The position numbers and the translations under genes were made by a program. From Ilyobacter_A sp963675185 (GTDB lineage Bacteria; Fusobacteriota; Fusobacteriia; Fusobacteriales; Fusobacteriaceae): a stretch of 64,000 bases of DNA. The notes below the pieces were generated by a model. It was not told the origin of the DNA. It searched no databases and worked only from the letters and a program-made list of their open reading frames with translations. Positions 36,347 through 44,926 of this stretch are shown piece by piece. Location of the stretch: contig CAXXOH010000003.1 in assembly GCA_963675185.2 (NCBI GenBank), forward strand, positions 1,240,001 to 1,304,000, in the 5' to 3' direction. Position 1 is the first letter of the stretch, and the number at the start of each line of letters is the position of its first letter.

Positions 36347-37411
36347 ATGGAAAAAAGAGTTTTGATAGGCATGAGTGGAGGAATAGACAGCTCGGTTGCA
36401 GCCTATTTATTGAAAAAAAATGGATATGATGTGATCGGGGTAACCCTCAAGCACTTGGGGGATGAAGCCGGTAGTGTAGATACGAAAACATGCTGTTCGT
36501 TAGATGATATATATGATGCCAAAATGGCCTGCTACCATATAGGGATACCGCATTATGTTATGGATGTGCAGGAAGAGTTTCAAAAAGAGGTAATAAATTA
36601 TTTTGTTAGCGAGTACAACAACGGGAATACCCCATCTCCCTGCGTTATATGCGACGAAAAGATAAAGGTGAAAAAAATGCTGGAGCTAGCTGACAGGATG
36701 GACGCTGCTTATATAGCGACAGGTCACTACTGTGATTTAGGATTTTCCAATGAAATGGACGGGTATTTTCTGAAAAATTCCAAGGATGAAAAAAAAGACC
36801 AGACGTACATGCTGCAAAGGATAGATGGGAATAGTCTGAAAAGGATGCTTTTTCCTCTAAAAGATATGAAAAAAAGCCAGGTGAGGGAGCTTGCAAAAGA
36901 GGTCGGCCTCAAGATTCATTCGAAAAAAGACAGCCAGGGGATATGTTTTGCGCCTGAAGGGTATGAAGGTTATCTGAAAAAAAGTTTAGGGGAGAAAATA
37001 AGGCCTGGATATTTTTTGGATAAAAATGGTTCGATTATCGGGGAGCACAAAGGGTACCAGCTATATACTATAGGTCAGAGGAGAGGGTTGGGGCTTAATG
37101 TCGGACGGCCTTTTTTTGTGGCGGATATACTACCTAAAAAAAATGTGGTGGTGCTGGGTGAATTTTCTGATCTTTTTAAGAGGAAGGTAGAGCTGAAAGA
37201 GTATAAATTTAATATCCCGTTAGAAAGACTTTTGGGGATGGATTTAACTGCAAGGCCTAGGTTTTCAAGTAGAGGGAATGTTGGGAAATTGAAAATTGAA
37301 AATGAAAAACTTTATTTTGAGTATAATGAAGCTAATGCAGAAAACTCTAGAGGGCAGCATGTGGCCGTATACCATAAAGAGTTTCTTATGGGCGGAGGAA
37401 TAATAGTATAA
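36347..37411 (+). CDS. mnmA: tRNA-specific 2-thiouridylase MnmA
   Basis: A 354-residue enzyme that thiolates U34 of tRNAs for Lys, Glu and Gln using ATP and a persulfide relay. The PP-loop GMSGGIDSSVAA is at about 8-19. The two catalytic cysteines lie in SPCVICDEKIK (Cys99) and KDSQGICFAPEG. YTIGQRRGLGL is also diagnostic. ATG 36347 follows TGGAGGA; the frame is open further upstream without such a site. The second Cys in SPCVICDE is an extra cysteine. The peptidase gene follows 12 bp later. Confidence 0.96.
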   Translation: MEKRVLIGMSGGIDSSVAAYLLKKNGYDVIGVTLKHLGDEAGSVDTKTCCSLDDIYDAKMACYHIGIPHYVMDVQEEFQKEVINYFVSEYNNGNTPSPCVICDEKIKVKKMLELADRMDAAYIATGHYCDLGFSNEMDGYFLKNSKDEKKDQTYMLQRIDGNSLKRMLFPLKDMKKSQVRELAKEVGLKIHSKKDSQGICFAPEGYEGYLKKSLGEKIRPGYFLDKNGSIIGEHKGYQLYTIGQRRGLGLNVGRPFFVADILPKKNVVVLGEFSDLFKRKVELKEYKFNIPLERLLGMDLTARPRFSSRGNVGKLKIENEKLYFEYNEANAENSRGQHVAVYHKEFLMGGGIIV

Positions 37412-37423
37412 AGGGGTGTAATT

Positions 37424-38491
37424 ATGGCTATATGTGATGTAATTGAAGAAAAAAAACTTGACGCGGTGCTTATAACCAACCTGAGCAATCTAAGATATTT
37501 TACAGGTTTTACCGGAACCACGGGTGTGGCTCTTGCACTTAAAGACGCAAAGTTTTTCTTTGCGGACTTTAGATACGTAGAGCAGGCAAAAAAACAGGTG
37601 GGGCCCCGTGGCTATCTAGTGGTGGGGGTTGAAAGAGATTTGCTGGATAAAGTCACCGAATACATAAAGGACAGCAGAATAAAAAAGCTGGGAATAGAAG
37701 ACCTCCACGTAAGTGTGGCAAAATATAGGAGCTACCAGGAGAAGTTCGGAGATACAGAGCTCATAGGTTTGGGGGACAGTTTTTTGAAGTGCAGGATGGT
37801 GAAAACGGACGAGGAGTTGGAGCTCATAAAAAAAGCTGCCGAGATAGCCGATGAAGCTTTCGCCAAAATACTTCCAAAAATAAAAGAGGATGTGAGTGAA
37901 AAGGAACTGGCAAACGAGTTGGAGTATGAAATGAAGAAGCTAGGAGCCGATGACAAATCATTTGAAACCATCATAGCCTCCAACTACAGGTCGGCTATGC
38001 CCCACGGTGTTGCGAGTGAAAAGCTCATCGAGAAAGAAGGCTTTGTAAAGTTTGATTTCGGGTGTTTCTACAAGGGGTATGCATCGGATATGACTAGAAC
38101 GGTTTACTATGGAGAGGGTGTGAGCTCAAAGCACCTTGATGTGTACAACACGGTTTTGGAGGCCCAGAAGCTTGCCGTTTCTAAAGCTAAGGCTGGAGTG
38201 GGAGTTAGAGAGTTGGATAAAGTTGCCAGGGATTATATAACTCAAAAGGGGTACGGGGAAAATTTCGGACACGGTTTGGGGCACGGTATAGGGCTCGAAA
38301 TACATGAGTATCCTTACGTCTCAAGTAATGCAGAAAACATCGTGTTGCAAGAAAACATGGTGGTGACCATAGAACCCGGAATATATATAGAGGGGTTCGG
38401 AGGGGTCAGGATAGAAGATGACGTCATAATAAAAAAAGATGGATGTGAAGTAATAAATAAAACTTCTAAGAATCTCATAGTTATAAAATAA
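37424..38491 (+). CDS. M24 family aminopeptidase (Xaa-Pro type)
   Basis: A 355-residue creatinase-fold metallopeptidase. The N-terminal domain contains LITNLSNLRYFTGFTG. The C-terminal pita-bread domain provides five metal ligands: two Asp in VKFDFGCFYKGYASDMTRT, the His in FGHGLGHGIGLEIHE, and Glu in VTIEPGIYI and RIEDDV. It removes N-terminal residues preceding proline from peptides. It is cotranscribed with mnmA and ends at a bidirectional terminator shared with the convergent transporter gene. Confidence 0.93.
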   Translation: MAICDVIEEKKLDAVLITNLSNLRYFTGFTGTTGVALALKDAKFFFADFRYVEQAKKQVGPRGYLVVGVERDLLDKVTEYIKDSRIKKLGIEDLHVSVAKYRSYQEKFGDTELIGLGDSFLKCRMVKTDEELELIKKAAEIADEAFAKILPKIKEDVSEKELANELEYEMKKLGADDKSFETIIASNYRSAMPHGVASEKLIEKEGFVKFDFGCFYKGYASDMTRTVYYGEGVSSKHLDVYNTVLEAQKLAVSKAKAGVGVRELDKVARDYITQKGYGENFGHGLGHGIGLEIHEYPYVSSNAENIVLQENMVVTIEPGIYIEGFGGVRIEDDVIIKKDGCEVINKTSKNLIVIK

Positions 38492-38522
38492 AGACGGAAG
38501 CTTAAGCTCTCGTCTTTATTTT
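38490..38522. terminator. Bidirectional terminator between convergent genes
   Basis: AAAGACG at 38490-38496 pairs with CGTCTTT at 38511-38517, with an inner AAGCTT-rich pairing and T-tract on one side and A-tract on the other. It separates the peptidase gene (+) from the NhaC-family gene (-). Confidence 0.8.
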
Positions 38523-38523
38523 T

Positions 38524-40254
38524 CTATGCTATTTGAGTCTCGGAGGAAGTTTCTAAGCTTCCTACAGGTTTTCCTATGAATCTGACAATCAAAAGAATTG
38601 AAATTATAGACCCAGGCAAAACCACCCAAACGGAAATCCCTAAACCTGCAGGAAGGTATCCAAAAACCACGGATATAACTCCCACTACCACAGCATAAAA
38701 GAGCTGTGTCCTAGTATGGTCCACATGGTCGCAGGAAGTTCCCATGGAAGAAAGGATAGTTGTGTCGGATATAGGCGAGCAGTGGTCGCCCAAGATGGCT
38801 CCTGTCAAGACTGCGCTTATATTCATAATTATGAACGAGTATAGTTCCGATCCGGCTAATCCGCTGTTTATACCCACTGCATTTGCTAGTGGTATTGTAA
38901 GCGGCATAAGTATCCCCATTGTACCGTATGAGGTACCCGTGGAAAAGGATATAATGGAACCGAGGATAAATATTATAGAGGGTAAAATAAACTTTGGAAC
39001 TGAGTCTGAAAGTAAAGAAACCAAGTAAGTAGAAGTCCCGAGTTCTTTTATAACACCGCTAAGAGACCAGGCGAGCAAAAGTATTACCCCTGTTATTACA
39101 AGTGACTTCATGCCTCCCATCCAGATTTCGAGAGCTTCTCCAAACTTAAAAATTTTTTGTGATACTCCCATGACTGCTGCTACTATGGATGCCAAAAGCG
39201 CCGCTTGGAAAAGAACGACGGAAGCATCCGAGGCTCCAAAAGTCTCTCTTATGGCGTAAAAAGAAATTGGAGCGTCATGCACTCTCGATAAAATCTCGCC
39301 TTCGAGATAGGAAAGGCCGTTGAAATAGAATCCTATAAATGAAGCTGTTATCAATGTGCCTATCGGAGCAAGGGCGTTCCAGACAGAAAGTTTTGTCCCT
39401 TCTTCCGGCTGGAACTCTTCGGATTCACTGTTTGCCATTGGCTGGGCGCCTGGCTCTACGAGTTGACCTGTCAGTCTAGCCCTTTGTTCAGCTCTGTACA
39501 TGGGACCAAACTCTCTTAAAAAGTAAGCGGTAAAAAATACGAAGCACAGCATAAGTATATTATAAAATCTATAGGGTATAGTCTCCATGAAAATTCCGTA
39601 TGCATTTATACCCTCTAACCCTATAGAAGCAAAGCCGTCCTTTATAAGGGAAACCTCATACCCCACCCAGGTAGACACAAGGGCTATCCCTGCAATTGGG
39701 GCAGCGGTGGCGTCGACTAAAAAAGCTAATTTTTCCCTAGAAATTCTCATTTTATCGCTTATTGGTCTCATTATTGGCCCGACTATAAGAGAGTTGGCGT
39801 AATCGTCGAAAAAGATAAAAATACCTAGAATCCAAGTGATTATCTGAGTGCTGACTGGCGACTTAGCTCTTTTAGCAAGAGCCTCTGCAACGGCCTTCGC
39901 TCCGCCCATTTTTGAAACGAGCGCAACAAGTCCTCCAATTGTAAGCACCTGAAGTATTATGCCGGCATTCCACGAATCCGCCATGGAGGAGATGATACTG
40001 CTTACTATGTCTAGAAAACCTTTGTTAAGGGCACTGAATATATTTGCTCCCTGTATATTCAGTAAAAAAGTTCCCGTAAATATCCCTATGAAGAGAGATG
40101 TTATTACATTTTTAGTTATGAAAGCCAGAGCTATGGCAACTAAAGGCGGCAGAAGGGTTAAAAATCCTAGACTGTCAACAGTTGCTGGAGTTTCGCCTGA
40201 AAACGTCAATGTCGACATAGTTAAAAGCGAAACGACAAAATAAATTTTATTCAT
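38524..40254 (-). CDS. NhaC-family transporter under lysine riboswitch, probable lysine permease
   Basis: A 576-residue membrane protein with about a dozen hydrophobic segments and motifs of the NhaC Na+/H+ antiporter superfamily (IFFDDYANSLIVGPIMRPISD, STWVGYEVSLI, GDHCSPISDTTILSSMG). The N-terminus resembles a signal sequence. Annotation by homology alone would be a Na+/H+ antiporter. However, its leader is a lysine riboswitch, and NhaC-type genes with this leader have been proposed as lysine transporters (called LysW), so lysine uptake is the more likely role. A TAGGAGG site precedes the ATG. Confidence 0.88.
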   Translation of the reverse strand: MNKIYFVVSLLTMSTLTFSGETPATVDSLGFLTLLPPLVAIALAFITKNVITSLFIGIFTGTFLLNIQGANIFSALNKGFLDIVSSIISSMADSWNAGIILQVLTIGGLVALVSKMGGAKAVAEALAKRAKSPVSTQIITWILGIFIFFDDYANSLIVGPIMRPISDKMRISREKLAFLVDATAAPIAGIALVSTWVGYEVSLIKDGFASIGLEGINAYGIFMETIPYRFYNILMLCFVFFTAYFLREFGPMYRAEQRARLTGQLVEPGAQPMANSESEEFQPEEGTKLSVWNALAPIGTLITASFIGFYFNGLSYLEGEILSRVHDAPISFYAIRETFGASDASVVLFQAALLASIVAAVMGVSQKIFKFGEALEIWMGGMKSLVITGVILLLAWSLSGVIKELGTSTYLVSLLSDSVPKFILPSIIFILGSIISFSTGTSYGTMGILMPLTIPLANAVGINSGLAGSELYSFIIMNISAVLTGAILGDHCSPISDTTILSSMGTSCDHVDHTRTQLFYAVVVGVISVVFGYLPAGLGISVWVVLPGSIISILLIVRFIGKPVGSLETSSETQIA

Positions 40255-40282
40255 GTGAAACCTCCTAAAAAATATTTAAAAT

Positions 40283-40315
40283 AAAAAAAGTCGCCTGGGA
40301 GCCACCCGGCAACTA
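40283..40315 (-). terminator. Riboswitch-controlled terminator
   Basis: On the minus strand AGTTGCCGGGTGGCTCCCAG followed by GCGACT and seven T forms a GC-rich stem-loop ending about 30 nt before the transporter start. It is the expression platform of the lysine riboswitch: lysine binding should favour it and stop transcription. Confidence 0.85.
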
Positions 40316-40515
40316 TAACAAATGAATTATAGATACCTAGACAGCACATCACCGAAAAATGAAGCCGGTGACAGTGGTGCGGATATTTTCCGCACCCCCA
40401 GAATAAACCTTTTAGGCAAAAGATTCATTCTTCGGCAAAGCTCCCTTTCACCCGGCATCTAAATCGGCCTAAAACTCCGCCGTGCTAATATTGAGATTTG
40501 CAGCCTCTATCTTAA
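40316..40515 (-). promoter_or_regulatory. Lysine riboswitch (L-box)
   Basis: The minus strand carries the L-box signatures: GATAGAGGCTGC at 40511-40500 and GTGAAAGGGAGCTTTGCCGA at 40451-40432, with paired arms between (for example TGCGGAAAATATCCGCA). The order, spacing to a terminator and the downstream NhaC-family gene all fit the lysine class. Ends of the aptamer are approximate. Confidence 0.88.
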
Positions 40516-40539
40516 GTAGAGATATTTTTTATTTTTAAA

Positions 40540-40568
40540 ATTATATCAGATAGCATGAGGTGAGTCAA
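40540..40568 (-). promoter_or_regulatory. Promoter of the riboswitch transcript
   Basis: On the minus strand TTGACT (40568-40563), a 17-bp spacer and TATAAT (40545-40540). The transcript would start near 40533, just ahead of the aptamer. Confidence 0.85.
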
Positions 40569-40776
40569 TGTTAAAAATTAATAATTTTTTATAAAGCACA
40601 CTTAGTGTGGGAAAGGCGATACAGAAGCTTGAACTATGTTTTTACAAGGGTGACGTTCGGTTTTGTTAGGAGATGAAAATCCCGCGGTGAGATCAGTATT
40701 AAAAAAAAATTAAAATACAAAAATCATCTAATTAACAAGTGTTTTGATACGTATTAGAAAGTTTGCAGAAAATTTT

Positions 40777-40803
40777 TTAGCACTCCTATGTGTAGGTGGC
40801 TAA
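40777..40803 (+). promoter_or_regulatory. Degenerate CIRCE-like element
   Basis: TTAGCACTC, 9 nt, GGTGGCTAA: a perfect left CIRCE arm with a right arm differing at three positions. It lies 18 bp upstream of the hrcA -35 box and is flanked by T-runs, so it may instead be an old terminator. Confidence 0.5.
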
Positions 40804-40820
40804 TTTTTTTTGAAAATCTA

Positions 40821-40849
40821 TTGACAAAAAATTCAAAATGGAGTATATT
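40821..40849 (+). promoter_or_regulatory. Promoter of hrcA-grpE-dnaK
   Basis: TTGACA at 40821-40826, a 17-bp spacer and TATATT at 40844-40849. The perfect CIRCE at 40862 overlaps the expected start of transcription. Confidence 0.88.
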
Positions 40850-40861
40850 TAAAGCAAAGAA

Positions 40862-40888
40862 TTAGCACTCCGGAAGCAAGAGTGCTAA
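40862..40888 (+). promoter_or_regulatory. CIRCE operator (HrcA-binding site)
   Basis: TTAGCACTC-N9-GAGTGCTAA, a perfect match to the consensus, 13 bp after the -10 box and 14 bp before the hrcA start. HrcA bound here represses the operon until heat or misfolded protein titrates GroE chaperonin, as established for this family. Confidence 0.97.
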
Positions 40889-40902
40889 CAAGAGGTGGTT
40901 GC

Positions 40903-41937
40903 ATGTCTCTGTCAGATAGAGAAAAGCAGGTTCTGGCTGCCATAATAGATCACTACCTATTAAGTGGGGATACAGTTGGTTCTAGAACTTTGGTTAAAAA
41001 ATATGGAATGAATTTTTCTTCCGCTACAATAAGAAATGTAATGGCTGATCTTGAAGATATGGGATATATAACCAAAACCCATACGTCATCTGGTAGGGCC
41101 CCGACAGATAGGGGGTATAAATTTTACTTGAATGAACTCATAAAGATTGAAAAGTTGTCCAGAGAAGAGATGGACAAGATCGACATGGCTTATGAGAGAA
41201 AAATGAACGAGATAGAGTCTGTATTGAAAAGAACCTCCAGGCTGTTGTCTAAGCTGAGTACATATGCCGGGATAGCTATAGAGCCGGACATGAAGAGAGA
41301 AAAAATAAAAAAGGTTGAATTGGTTCATATCAACGACTACCTTGTTATGGCGGTAATAGTGATGGAAAACTCCGCTGTAAGAACCAAGAAAATTCAGCTT
41401 GAGAGTAAAATGGGCGAGGAAGAGATTTATAAAATCTCGAAAGAGCTGAATGCGAAAATAAAAAGAGACGAGCTGCTGTCACACGAAGTAGAATATTTTA
41501 TAAGAGAGAAAAACGAGCAGGGAGGCACAATAGTAGACGCCCTTGAAAAAGAGGTCTACCAAGATATGGAAGGGGCATTTTTTGTAAACGGGACTTCTGA
41601 GATATTTAAAAACAAGAGTGTGGAGGAAGTCAAGGATGCTTTGGAGCTTTTTAGCCACAAAAAGAACCTCCGAGAGGTTTTTGAATCAATAGCTAGAAAC
41701 CAAGGAAACGAAAAAGGCAAGGTACATGTCATTTTTGGGGACGAACTCAATATACACGGGCTGGAGGACTACAGTTTCGTTTACTCTGTATATAGAATTG
41801 GGCAGTCCGAAGGGATAATAGGCGTCATAGGGCCAAAACGTATGGCTTACTCTAAAACTGTCGGGCTGGTGGAATATGTTACTGATGAAGTCAATAAGGT
41901 AATAGATGAAATAGAAAGGGAAAAAGATAATGAGTGA
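40903..41937 (+). CDS. hrcA: Heat-inducible transcription repressor HrcA
   Basis: A 344-residue repressor of class I heat-shock genes. The N-terminal winged helix is LSDREKQVLAAIIDHYLLSG, with the HTH near SSATIRNVMADLEDMGYI and the HTSSGRAPTDRGYKFYL motif. The C-terminal domain carries GPKRMAYSKTVGLVEYV. ATG 40903 follows GAGGTGG; a GTG at 40882 falls within CIRCE and is rejected. It autoregulates through CIRCE and overlaps grpE by 8 bp. Confidence 0.96.
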   Translation: MSLSDREKQVLAAIIDHYLLSGDTVGSRTLVKKYGMNFSSATIRNVMADLEDMGYITKTHTSSGRAPTDRGYKFYLNELIKIEKLSREEMDKIDMAYERKMNEIESVLKRTSRLLSKLSTYAGIAIEPDMKREKIKKVELVHINDYLVMAVIVMENSAVRTKKIQLESKMGEEEIYKISKELNAKIKRDELLSHEVEYFIREKNEQGGTIVDALEKEVYQDMEGAFFVNGTSEIFKNKSVEEVKDALELFSHKKNLREVFESIARNQGNEKGKVHVIFGDELNIHGLEDYSFVYSVYRIGQSEGIIGVIGPKRMAYSKTVGLVEYVTDEVNKVIDEIEREKDNE

Positions 41938-42499
41938 AGAAATGAAAAAAGAATTAGAAAATGAAAACGAACTTGAGAACGAGGCTGTTGCAGAAGAGCA
42001 GGAAGCAGCGGAGGAAAGTTTACAGGAAGCAGCGGAGGAAAGTTTAGAAGATAAAATTAACAAGATAGAAGAAGAGGTTGAGGAGTGGAAAAACGCCTAC
42101 CTTAGACAACAGGCGGAGTTTCAAAACTTCACAAAGAGGAAAGAGAGAGAGCTAGACGAGCTTAGAAAATACGCAGCCGAAAAAATCGTCGTAAAGGTTT
42201 TGGATGCTGTGGACAATCTAGAGAGGGCCATAGCTGCCTCCTCAGAGAGCAAAGATTTCGATTCACTTGTGAAGGGAGTGGAAATGACGCTTGGACAGAT
42301 GCACGGCATATTAAATGCAGAGGGTGTAGAGGCGATAGAATCTGTAGGTATGGAGTATGACCCGCACCAACACCACGCGGTAATGACTGAATCGTGTGAG
42401 GACATGGAGGACAACCATGTTTTGATGGAGCTTCAAAAAGGATACAAGATGAAAGGCAAAATCATAAGACCAGCAATGGTAAAAGTTTGTAAAAAGTAG
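41930..42499 (+). CDS. grpE: Nucleotide exchange factor GrpE
   Basis: A 189-residue co-chaperone that releases ADP from DnaK. A long acidic N-terminal coiled-coil leads to EFQNFTKRKERELDEL, and the C-terminal beta domain has YDPHQHHAVM and GYKMKGKIIRPAMVKV. A 24-bp tandem duplication in the acidic region (42001-42048) repeats the residues EAAEESLQ. It overlaps hrcA and lies 45 bp before dnaK in the CIRCE-controlled operon. Confidence 0.95.
   Translation: MSEEMKKELENENELENEAVAEEQEAAEESLQEAAEESLEDKINKIEEEVEEWKNAYLRQQAEFQNFTKRKERELDELRKYAAEKIVVKVLDAVDNLERAIAASSESKDFDSLVKGVEMTLGQMHGILNAEGVEAIESVGMEYDPHQHHAVMTESCEDMEDNHVLMELQKGYKMKGKIIRPAMVKVCKK
42001..42048 (+). repeat. 24-bp tandem duplication within grpE
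   Basis: Two adjacent 24-bp units, 42001-42024 and 42025-42048, differ at one base. They encode QEAAEESL twice in the acidic N-terminal tail, where length changes are probably tolerated. Confidence 0.9.
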
Positions 42500-42544
42500 C
42501 CAATTTTGGTAAAAATAAATTTCACGATTAGGAGGTAAATTTAA

Positions 42545-44368
42545 ATGAGCAAAATAATTGGAATTGATTTGGGAACAACAAACTCTTGTGTGGCGGTTAT
42601 GGAGGGTGGAAACTTCACCATCATAACAAACTCGGAAGGTGCGAGAACTACTCCTTCGGTTGTCAACATAAAAGACAACGGAGAGATAGTAGTTGGAGAG
42701 GTAGCTAAAAGACAAGTTATAACACACCCTGAGTCAACTGTTCAATCAATAAAAACACATATGGGATCTGACCACAAAGAAAAAATACACGGCAAGGATT
42801 ATACTCCGCAAGAGATCTCTGCTATGATCTTGAAAAAAATGAAACAGTCTGCAGAGGACTATCTTGGTGAAACGGTAAAAGAAGCTGTCATCACAGTACC
42901 TGCTTACTTTACTGATGCTCAAAGACAGGCAACAAAGGATGCTGGTGTTATAGCCGGACTTACAGTAAAAAGGATTATAAACGAACCTACGGCGGCTGCC
43001 CTTGCTTACGGACTAGACAAGAAAAAAGAGGAAAAAGTACTTGTGTTTGACCTTGGAGGGGGAACGTTTGACGTATCTATACTGGAAATAGGAGACGGAG
43101 TTATAGAGGTATTGGCCACTTCTGGTAACAACCACCTTGGAGGAGACAACTTTGACAAAGTAATAGTTGAGTGGCTGGCGAGTGAATTTAAGAAAGAAAA
43201 TGGAATAGATCTTTTACAAGATAAAATGGCTTACCAAAGACTTAGAGATGCTGCTGAAAAAGCTAAAAAAGAACTTTCTACCACAATGGAGACCCCTATT
43301 TCGCTTCCGTTTATCACAATGGATGCTACAGGACCTAAACATTTGGAAGCAAGACTTACAAGGGCTAAGTTCAACGAGCTTACAGGAAACCTTGTAGAGA
43401 TGACTCAAGGGCCTACTAAAACCGCCCTAGAAGACGCAGGATTAGAGCCATCCGATATCGATGAAATACTATTAGTAGGTGGATCTACAAGAATACCTGC
43501 AGTACAAGAGTGGGTACAAGATTACTTTGGGAAGAAACCTAACAGAAGCATCAACCCTGATGAAGTAGTGGCAGCCGGTGCAGCTATCCAAGGTGGGGTA
43601 CTTATGGGAGATGTGAAAGACGTACTACTTCTTGATGTAACTCCTCTTTCTCTTGGGATAGAAACACTTGGAGGCGTATTTACAAAAATAATCGACAGAA
43701 ATACAACTATACCTGTTAAAAAATCTCAAGTGTTCTCAACGGCAGTGGATAACCAGCCTGCAGTGACAATAAACGTACTTCAAGGGGAAAGGGCTAAGGC
43801 TGTAGACAACCATAAACTGGGAGAATTTAACCTAGAAGGAATCCCGGCAGCGCCTAGAGGAGTACCTCAAATAGAGGTAACTTTCGATATAGACGCCAAC
43901 GGAATAGCACACGTAACAGCTAAGGATTTAGGTACAGGTAAAGAAAATAAAGTAACTATAACAGGTTCTACAAACCTAAGCGAAGACGAAATAGAAAGAA
44001 TGAAAAAAGATGCAGCTGCACACGAGGCTGATGATAAAAAGTTCAGAGAGTTAATCGATGCTAGAAACAAAGCCGATGCATTAATTGGATCTACTGAAAA
44101 AACTCTGAAAGAACATGAGAGCAAGGTAACAGAGGACGAGAAAAAGCAAATAGAAGAAGCGCTTGAAGAGCTTAAAAAGGTAAAAGATGGGGAAGATAAA
44201 GAAGCTATCGATGCAGCTATAGAAAAACTTTCGCAAGCAGCTCACAAGTTAGCTGAAGAAATCTACAAAGAGGCTCAGGCAAAGACACAAGCTGAAGCTG
44301 GGCAAGAAGGGGAAGCTAAAAAATCAGATGACGAGGATGTAGCCGAAGCTGAAGTTGTAGAAGACTAA
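42545..44368 (+). CDS. dnaK: Chaperone protein DnaK (Hsp70)
   Basis: A 607-residue Hsp70. The ATPase domain starts with KIIGIDLGTTNSCVAVMEGG and has VFDLGGGTFDVSILE and LVGGSTRIPAVQE. The substrate-binding domain shows LLLDVTPLSLGIETLGG. The nucleotide-binding domain lacks the about 24-residue insert of Gram-negative DnaK near residue 80, as in Gram-positive-type proteins. The C-terminal tail is Glu/Asp-rich. AGGAGG precedes the ATG. It is the last gene of the hrcA operon; dnaJ is 1.1 kb downstream with its own promoter. Confidence 0.97.
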   Translation: MSKIIGIDLGTTNSCVAVMEGGNFTIITNSEGARTTPSVVNIKDNGEIVVGEVAKRQVITHPESTVQSIKTHMGSDHKEKIHGKDYTPQEISAMILKKMKQSAEDYLGETVKEAVITVPAYFTDAQRQATKDAGVIAGLTVKRIINEPTAAALAYGLDKKKEEKVLVFDLGGGTFDVSILEIGDGVIEVLATSGNNHLGGDNFDKVIVEWLASEFKKENGIDLLQDKMAYQRLRDAAEKAKKELSTTMETPISLPFITMDATGPKHLEARLTRAKFNELTGNLVEMTQGPTKTALEDAGLEPSDIDEILLVGGSTRIPAVQEWVQDYFGKKPNRSINPDEVVAAGAAIQGGVLMGDVKDVLLLDVTPLSLGIETLGGVFTKIIDRNTTIPVKKSQVFSTAVDNQPAVTINVLQGERAKAVDNHKLGEFNLEGIPAAPRGVPQIEVTFDIDANGIAHVTAKDLGTGKENKVTITGSTNLSEDEIERMKKDAAAHEADDKKFRELIDARNKADALIGSTEKTLKEHESKVTEDEKKQIEEALEELKKVKDGEDKEAIDAAIEKLSQAAHKLAEEIYKEAQAKTQAEAGQEGEAKKSDDEDVAEAEVVED

Positions 44369-44397
44369 AATAAATAAGGAATAAAGAAATAGAGTGT

Positions 44398-44436
44398 GAA
44401 GAGGAATGGAGGTGACTCTATTCCTCTTCTTGTAAT
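44398..44436 (+). terminator. Terminator after dnaK
   Basis: GAAGAGGAAT (44398-44407) pairs perfectly with ATTCCTCTTC (44420-44429) with a 12-nt loop. The following tract (TTGTAATTG) is only moderately T-rich, so some read-through to the next genes is likely. Confidence 0.7.
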
Positions 44437-44461
44437 TGAATTTAATTTGCAGGGGGGAGCC

Positions 44462-44914
44462 ATGCTAAGACTTGTTGACATGACAAAGGAAGAGTTTGAA
44501 GTTATAAAAGGTAGGATGATAAGCGACTATGCAAAGGACAAGGTAAGGGCTGGACATTGGTCTCAGACAGATGCAATAGACCTGTCAAAGGAAACATTTG
44601 AAAAAATATTGAACTCTGGAATAGAAACAGAGGGGCATTATTTCATAAACGTCTACGACAAAGAGCAAAAAGTCGGATTTATATGGGTGAACCTCATGGA
44701 AGAGGGACTTTATTTGAATAATTTATTAGTCTATGATGAATTTAAAAAGTCAGGCTATGAAAAAGAGGTAATACAACTTTTGGAGGAAAGAGCTAGGGAG
44801 CTGAAAGCTCAAAAAATATTCATGCATAACTATGGTTATGATGAAAATATAGTAAGTCTTTATCAAGGATTAGGGTATAAGGTGACCGACGTTTATTACA
44901 AGAAAAACATTTAG
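44462..44914 (+). CDS. GNAT family acetyltransferase
   Basis: About 150 residues from ATG 44462, behind GGGGGGAG; the open frame further upstream crosses the terminator and lacks a ribosome site. The fold pattern of GNAT enzymes is visible: a beta-strand KVGFIWVNLMEEGLYLNNLLVYDEFKKSGYEKEVIQLLE and the C-terminal NENIVSLYQGLGY-like segment (DENIVSLYQGLGYK). The acetyl-CoA loop is degenerate (KKSGYEKE rather than RGxGxG/A). Substrate unknown. It is followed 12 bp later by ogt. Confidence 0.78.
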   Translation: MLRLVDMTKEEFEVIKGRMISDYAKDKVRAGHWSQTDAIDLSKETFEKILNSGIETEGHYFINVYDKEQKVGFIWVNLMEEGLYLNNLLVYDEFKKSGYEKEVIQLLEERARELKAQKIFMHNYGYDENIVSLYQGLGYKVTDVYYKKNI

Positions 44915-44926
44915 GGGAAAACTAAT

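Noticed and set aside
40882..40902. Upstream GTG start for hrcA
   Set aside because: It lies inside the perfect CIRCE operator and lacks a ribosome site; ATG 40903 has GAGGTGG.
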